A program made the translations under genes and the position numbers. Of a stretch of 64,000 nucleotides of DNA, positions 59,401-64,000 are shown in pieces. The stretch is from Lingula anatina. Taxonomy: Eukaryota > Brachiopoda > Lingulata > Lingulida > Lingulidae. Below the pieces are notes generated by a model. It did not search any database. It saw only the letters and a list, made by a program, of their open reading frames with translations, and had not been told where the DNA came from. How positions within the stretch are numbered: the first letter of the stretch is position 1; the number at the start of each line of letters is the position of its first letter. The stretch lies in assembly GCF_001039355.2 (NCBI RefSeq), contig NW_019775425.1, forward strand, positions 1,052,479-1,116,478, in the 5' to 3' direction.

Positions 59401-60660
59401 TCCAAGTCTTGAACTTTCATTTCACCTCCTAAGTTTTAAAATACAAAATGTGCCTAGCGTTATAAATACTGCGTAATTCAATAGTGATCTGGTTGTGTCT
59501 ATTCGAATATAAGCAAAAAAGTGTACATTGTTTTCTTTGTATCGATATCGAATGAAGCCTTATGTGTGTCCGTTCGTGGGTGTGCACGAGCGCCCTTTAC
59601 ATATCTTATAAAACGCCAATATTTCCAACCAACATTTTCAGAGAGTTATTAATTCCACAGAGGTTGGGATGACAGGAATATATTATTTAACTTAAATTGA
59701 CTTGCCCGTTTCATTTTTGAAATCCAGAGATATAACCGGTGAGTTCGGTGTGAGGTCTTCAACCACGTCGTCGGCGCTACCGCTCGTGTTGGTGGCATTG
59801 GCCCCAGCATACGGGTTGCTCTTCATCGCCGCTACCTATTGAAGTGAAAAAGAAAATTTCAATTATCTTCTGAGCGATTGTGTTTTCCATCATTCTAAGC
59901 AGCTGCATTCAAACACCTGTCCTATGACACAGTGGAAAATGAAAAACAGCAATTTTTGTGATTCTTAAAATTGAAATGGATATATGTATTTGAACACTTT
60001 GCGTGAAAAAAGTGTATCCAGTAATTACCATGTATTTAAGTGAGGACGTAGTATCGTTTCCGGTTCCTATGAGGCTGTCCATACCAGGCATGTTGATATC
60101 ACCACTGCTGCCGGCACCAAGAGTTGCTGTGTAAGAGAGATGCAGAAATACTTAGCAAATATTTCACGAATTGCAAATACAAAATTACCAAAACAAAAGT
60201 GCCCGCCTCTTTTCACAATTTAAAGTTCTCAAATATCTCTGTAAAATGCAATTTTAGTAAAATGTATTCAGAAAAAAAGAAACAGAATCTTATTTCCAAA
60301 TTAAGGGTCATCGCAAGGGAAAGATAGCGGTGAGCTAGGCAAGAGTGATCCGAAACTTCACGCTTGAAATAACAGTAATAAATCAAAGTTGAGGATGACG
60401 GTCACGGTGACGAACAAGAATGTACAGCACTGTTAGTGAAGAGGATTTTGGATAAGGGTCATATCAACACAATCTTTTTACGTTGGCGGCGAGGAAAAAA
60501 AGGGGCTATCGATACACTCACCTTTATCGAGCTTATCAGGGTATTCCAACTGAGTGCTGACCTGCATTTTAGTCGTGGAAATGGTTGTTGTGGGTTCGCC
60601 CACCACTTTTTTGTCCATCACGCCTTGACCGATGTATTTCGTCATAGTGACAAGATTGGT
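50407..60660 (-). CDS. Polycystin-1-like protein, gene B (19-20 visible exons, 1,481 aa; 5' end not seen)
   Basis: The model runs from 60660 to the stop at 50407-50409 and keeps phase at every junction (4,446 bp). It has GAIN (residues 1-381), a canonical GPS (QCLCNHLT, L381/T382), TM1, PLAT (440-565), the channel-type membrane region and the C-terminal coiled coil. It is a paralogue of gene A: exon lengths are the same for PLAT and almost all of the channel region. Differences are one extra intron (54700-54990), a fused GPS and TM1 exon, and a different GAIN N-terminal part. No WSC, PKD or REJ exons are found in the 3.3 kb to the window edge. An ATG at 60688-60690 in frame with the first exon leaves open a short, headless protein, but no signal peptide supports it. 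Confidence 0.88.
56731..57338 (-). CDS. Gene B PLAT domain
   Basis: The exons are 57094-57338 and 56731-56863, split inside an Arg codon as in gene A. Readable blocks are AGTTPLPDNDPRHKYLYE, VSMVFTGDEDETEPRLFWD, FERGGVDSFLMACPRPLG, RVWHDNSGKSPGWAFSR and YFFICDRWLAVEEDDG. The acceptor of the second exon is single, without the minisatellite seen in gene A, which places the minisatellite after the gene duplication. Confidence 0.93.
57589..57813 (-). CDS. Gene B GPS and first membrane helix in one exon
   Basis: This exon encodes VGELTTPYSTQCLCNHLT, then AFGGGMVVPMNTINFAD and a helix near FSTMVAITCLYFILCIW. CxCNHLT is the consensus GPS, with cleavage between Leu and Thr leaving TAFGGG as the new N-terminus. 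In gene A an intron and about 35 extra residues separate these two parts. Confidence 0.93.
58260..60660 (-). CDS. Gene B GAIN domain exons
   Basis: The exons are 60522-60660, 60029-60126, 59706-59835, 58924-59428, 58568-58650 and 58260-58396. They encode TNLVTMTKYIGQGVMDKK, then a linker rich in Gly/Ser/Asn, a 505-bp exon (PFNIYINRDASKVQL, FMVFVGIGRLPTVEVHDFN) like the 656-bp exon of gene A, and CSFWDEENEVWSYDGCE before the GPS exon. Exon 59706-59835 can keep frame only with a GC donor (G|gcaagt); the nearby GT donor gives the wrong phase. A Thr-rich patch lies at about 59115-59225. A possible earlier 39-bp exon at 60845-60883 is too weak to claim. Confidence 0.82.
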
Positions 60661-61216
60661 CTGAAGTATAATATAGTGTATGACAGCCAAGACAGGTTAT
60701 TGAAAAGAATATTAAATGGATGATTTGCTAGAAATCTTTTAAGATTTTTAATAAATATGGTTTGCAATTTATGATTTATGGAAAGACTATATTTTTCAGG
60801 ATGAATGTAGATTATGTTTTTACTAGCAGCAATTATCCCCTTACCCGCTTAATGCTTAAAAAACATTGAATTACTGAAGAATCCTCCTCTATTATATATT
60901 TGAAAACTCAAACCACGTAAACACGAAGTGCAAACCACATTTATCAAAAAATCAACATCAAAACTTCACGAAACAGATTTGACTTGTTCTGTGATACCAA
61001 GTTGAAACAGTTAAGTGTTAGCCATCCAGATACCTTAATCGCTAAGAGGACGACCCTCGGTTGCTCCTAATCAAACACTTCTAAATTCTTATCACAGATT
61101 GGTGCTCTGGAATAAGTGTACTTCTTGTCCTTATGGCCTAACGGATTCTATGCACACATACTAAGAGTAGGCTATATATACAGACTCACATATACTAATC
61201 TACATGTGGTATCGAC
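60661..61216. other. Region between gene B and the phosphodiesterase
   Basis: I see no supported exon. The plus-strand promoter of the phosphodiesterase should lie here, as would any gene B promoter if gene B is truly short. Confidence 0.5.
61173..61180 (+). promoter_or_regulatory. Candidate TATA box
   Basis: TATATATA lies 37-44 bases before the ATG at 61217. If used, transcription would start near 61205 and the 5' UTR would be very short. An out-of-frame ATG at 61204 precedes the start. Confidence 0.4.
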
Positions 61217-62353
61217 ATGGGTTCACTTAGGCAGTTCCTCTACTTCTTTCTGTGTTTGTATCTGGTAATGGCGAGGGTACCTAAGTTGAACCATGGGCTC
61301 AGTCTACCAACAGACCGGCCTCTAGTGATTGCACACAGGGGAAGCTCAGGTATGCGTCCCGAACACACCGTGGAAGCGTACGAACTGGCCGTCAGACAAG
61401 GTGCAGACGTCATTGAATGTGACCTGTGTGTCACCAAAGACCTACAGCTTGTCTGTCTACACGAGCCGTGGCTAAACGCCTCAACCGATGTTGCAAACTT
61501 TACACAATTTGCCGAGAGAGTCAAAACATATTCAATTTTTGATGAGGCCAATAATGTCACCATTGTCAAAACTGATTATTTTTCGGTGGATTTTACTCTG
61601 GATGAACTGAAAAAATTGAGAAAAAGACAGTACCGCAAATACAGAGATCAGAATTACAATGGGCGTTTTCAAATTGCATCGTTCGAGGACTTCTTGCAAG
61701 TTGCAAAGACTGCGGAAAGAACTGTGGGTATTTATGTCGAAACCAAGGCACCAACGTGGACTGCAACTCTTCCAATCATGAACAATACGACATTTGAGGA
61801 TTTGGTTGTAAAAGAAGTACAAAAGTATGGCTACACGGAGGCAACAGACCCATGCTTTTTGCAATCTTTTAGCGAAAAAAGTTTGGAAATTTTTGCTACA
61901 AAAACTAAATTGCCACTTGTTATGCTGGTCAAATATTCACCTAGTAACGAAGAATTCGAAAGGTTTTCTAGGATATGCTACGGCGTGGGACCATGGAAGA
62001 CGCTAATTGTGCCGTCTTGGACCTCCAGAAATGGGGATAAGAATTACATCAAGAACAGCACGGATTTCATTGAAAAGGCGCATTCATTTGGGTTAAAAGT
62101 CCATCCTTTCACATTCCGCAACGAAGATGAGTTCCTTCCGTGGAATTATGGTCAAGATCCCTACGCAGAGTACGAAAAGTTTATAGAACTCGGTGTAGAC
62201 GGACTTTTTACCGATTTCCCCGCTACATTGAAAAGATATTTAAACTGTGGAAGCGAATTTTCTTTAGTTAACAGTGCCACCATCAATAACTCTTTCAAAC
62301 TGAGAGTTTTTCTCTCTACGCTGAGTATCATACTGAAATTTTATTGTAGCTAA
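61217..62353 (+). CDS. GlpQ-type glycerophosphodiester phosphodiesterase, intronless, secreted, probably GPI-anchored
   Basis: It hydrolyses glycerophosphodiesters to glycerol-3-phosphate and an alcohol, by family knowledge. The 378-residue protein starts with a signal peptide (about residues 1-20, FLYFFLCLYLVMA). The GDPD core is clear: VIAHRGSSG at 37-45 with H40 and R41, PEHT at 48-51, IECDL with E67 and D69 as metal ligands, LHEP with H82, and VETKAP near 174-179. These match the catalytic His pair and acidic metal site of TIM-barrel GDPDs; HRGSSG...PEHT is the GlpQ-like form. The tail ends in a hydrophobic stretch (VFLSTLSIILKFYCS) after a polar region, as in GPI-anchor signals. It has no introns although its neighbours have many. 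It is divergent to gene B, 556 bp away. Confidence 0.9.
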   Translation: MGSLRQFLYFFLCLYLVMARVPKLNHGLSLPTDRPLVIAHRGSSGMRPEHTVEAYELAVRQGADVIECDLCVTKDLQLVCLHEPWLNASTDVANFTQFAERVKTYSIFDEANNVTIVKTDYFSVDFTLDELKKLRKRQYRKYRDQNYNGRFQIASFEDFLQVAKTAERTVGIYVETKAPTWTATLPIMNNTTFEDLVVKEVQKYGYTEATDPCFLQSFSEKSLEIFATKTKLPLVMLVKYSPSNEEFERFSRICYGVGPWKTLIVPSWTSRNGDKNYIKNSTDFIEKAHSFGLKVHPFTFRNEDEFLPWNYGQDPYAEYEKFIELGVDGLFTDFPATLKRYLNCGSEFSLVNSATINNSFKLRVFLSTLSIILKFYCS

Positions 62354-62915
62354 ATGACCAAGAACTAATATAATAAGGGTATTATTATTATCGGATTTCT
62401 CTTTCCATTTTTTCATTCATACTTTATTTATCTGTCCACATAAGGTTTATTTAATCTAAGCTCACCTTTGGTTTTTCTAATTTTGTCATATTTTTCGAAA
62501 ATTTAAAAATGGCCTTTGATCGTATTCTTGACTACATGAATGTGTGTGTGTGTGTGTGTGTATGTGTGAAAATCGAATAATAACTGGCACAAGACTTCAA
62601 TGAAAACCTGTGATTCGCAGATTTTATTCACCGAGCAATATTGTCAGATGATAACAAATCCAGCCAAGAGTTGTTATCCGGACATTCACTGGACATTCAC
62701 AGGTGCAGGACCAGAAAATAATCTCACGGTAAAAAAAAAAGACCAGAGGGCAAAATGAGTCTTTACATAGATGCAGTTAATATGTGGCAGCATAACATGT
62801 ACTTATAAAACTTATTAGTTAAACATTGTTATTTGTCAGAAACCCTGTAGTTTTAGTATCTTTTGCAAATAGATACGCTGCTGTGGTTATGACAATACTT
62901 GTGCTAGAACTAAAT

Positions 62916-63060
62916 GTAGCCGAGCACAGAACGACACATAGGTTATACTGTAATTCAATTACCAGCTTCTTTATTCTTACTGTTGAAGTACATTTGCACG
63001 TATGTTATACAGTTGATGAGTTACGACTGACTGATGAATGACAAGAAAGACACGTCACAG
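62916..63060. repeat. Direct repeat, unit 1
   Basis: It matches 63697-63835 with many substitutions (shared GACACATAGG, ATACTG, ACCAGCTTCTT, ACGACTGACTGA). The units are about 781 bp apart. Confidence 0.65.
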
Positions 63061-63696
63061 GGAATATATATTTCCCACGACCCACGTGCCAAGATAAGCG
63101 GGACTCGATATGTGACAACTTGTCCACCGGTTACATATGCACCCCAAAAATAAGGATGGCGTCCCGACATTCCCATTATAAAGTATGTACACAAAAATTA
63201 AAAGAAATATTTACAGAAATATTAAAAATATTAAAAGAATTATGTTACATTATAAATTCACACCCGTGAGCATTCTCTGTTCACATTCACAGCCGCGTAC
63301 ATGCAACCTTCATCCTAATGAAACGCGATTAAGTACGGCAATTTGTGAAAAAAACGTGATATTTTCTTCTCTTCTTAGAATAAAACCATTAAAACAGCTG
63401 TAACTGACGATATTCCAGCACATCACTAGACAATAAGCAACATCTCCCACAGCACTAGACGATGCCCATCTTTATCCACACCATATCTATATCCACACCA
63501 TGAGTACAACACAAATAATAATTATAGGGAAATGATTTTACAAAAAACTTTGTGTTAAATAGATAAGCAACTGTTACACACAGAAGCACAAGCAATGGGT
63601 CAAATAACGGTCATGTGAAACAGCGCAGAAATAATCACATCCAAACGGAATTTAGGTAACACAATAGCATAGCCTGAAAAAAGCTGTCGACCAATG

Positions 63697-63835
63697 GTAG
63701 CTGAGTATAGTGACACATAGGCTATACTGTTTATTTAATCACCAGCTTCTTCATTCTCACTGTTGCACATACTTGTTGCACATACTTGCTGGGGTGACGA
63801 CTGACTGACGAATGGCGAAGAATGATGTGACTCAG
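63697..63835. repeat. Direct repeat, unit 2
   Basis: This is the partner of 62916-63060; it also has a small internal duplication of GTTGCACATACTT near 63762-63787. Confidence 0.65.
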
Positions 63836-64000
63836 TAATGTCTTGTCAGCCGGTTTCGTGAACCTCCATTGCTTCAGTCTCGTCACCGCCCTAAAGTCAT
63901 GCGCACCTCGGTTTAAAAATATCTACCATATGCTACCTCCAACAGCGTGAAGATGTTTACGCGTGTGTGTGCAATTTTCCTTGTGTACCTACGGTTTGCA

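Larger units (their letters stand above)
62354..64000. other. Right-hand flank without a supported gene
   Basis: It starts with the 3' UTR of the phosphodiesterase. It holds a (TG)n run at about 62541-62568 and a degenerate direct repeat (62916-63060 and 63697-63835). No coding sequence is recognised on either strand. Confidence 0.5.

Noticed and set aside
60845-60883. Candidate further upstream exon of gene B (39 bp)
   Set aside because: Phase and a faint resemblance to the 42-bp gene A exon are suggestive, but the acceptor lacks a pyrimidine tract and the match is too short.
61240-61569. Minus-strand open frame opposite the phosphodiesterase
   Set aside because: It is a shadow of a clear coding gene with intact catalytic motifs.

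Overview
This is an intron-rich, AT-rich animal nuclear sequence. Small exons with GT-AG splice sites, many microsatellites, MITE-like elements and high allelic divergence suggest a marine invertebrate, but I cannot name the species. No prokaryotic features, CRISPR array or RNA gene was seen.

Layout. (1) At 33-916 (+) are the last two exons of an N-acetylneuraminate lyase-like gene (DHDPS family). (2) At 1860-40806 (-) is a complete polycystin-1-like gene, here 'gene A'. I resolved 43 coding exons with consistent splice phase, giving 3,768 residues. The order is signal peptide, WSC domain, PKD repeats, an unrecognised Cys-containing beta-type region, more PKD repeats, REJ, GAIN/GPS, first membrane helix, PLAT, then the polycystin channel-type membrane region with its luminal domain and a short C-terminal coiled coil. 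(3) At 50407-60660 (-) is a paralogue in tandem, 'gene B'. It is visible only from the middle of the GAIN domain to the stop (1,481 residues); no WSC, PKD or REJ exons lie between it and the window end. (4) At 61217-62353 (+) is an intronless, secreted, probably GPI-anchored GlpQ-type glycerophosphodiester phosphodiesterase. (5) The last 1.6 kb has no gene I can support.

Assembly structure. There are three single-N joins, at 16788, 45802 and 49605. About 6.7 kb before the first join (9832-16537) is repeated after it (16791-23420), so 12 GAIN/GPS exons of gene A appear twice. About 6.8 kb before the third join (42776-49604) is repeated after it (49606-56211), so the 3' half of gene B appears twice. 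The copies differ by scattered SNPs and indels, and by a transposon-like insert found in only one copy at each locus. The simplest reading is two haplotypes laid end to end by the assembler. The gene models here collapse each pair.

How the genes relate. A and B encode large adhesion-type polycystins: an autoproteolytic GAIN/GPS ectodomain carried on a PLAT and channel-type membrane module. The family acts in ciliary sensing and, in REJ proteins of some marine animals, on the sperm surface. The lyase gene faces gene A tail to tail. The phosphodiesterase faces gene B head to head. Nothing in the sequence ties these flanking enzymes to polycystin function.
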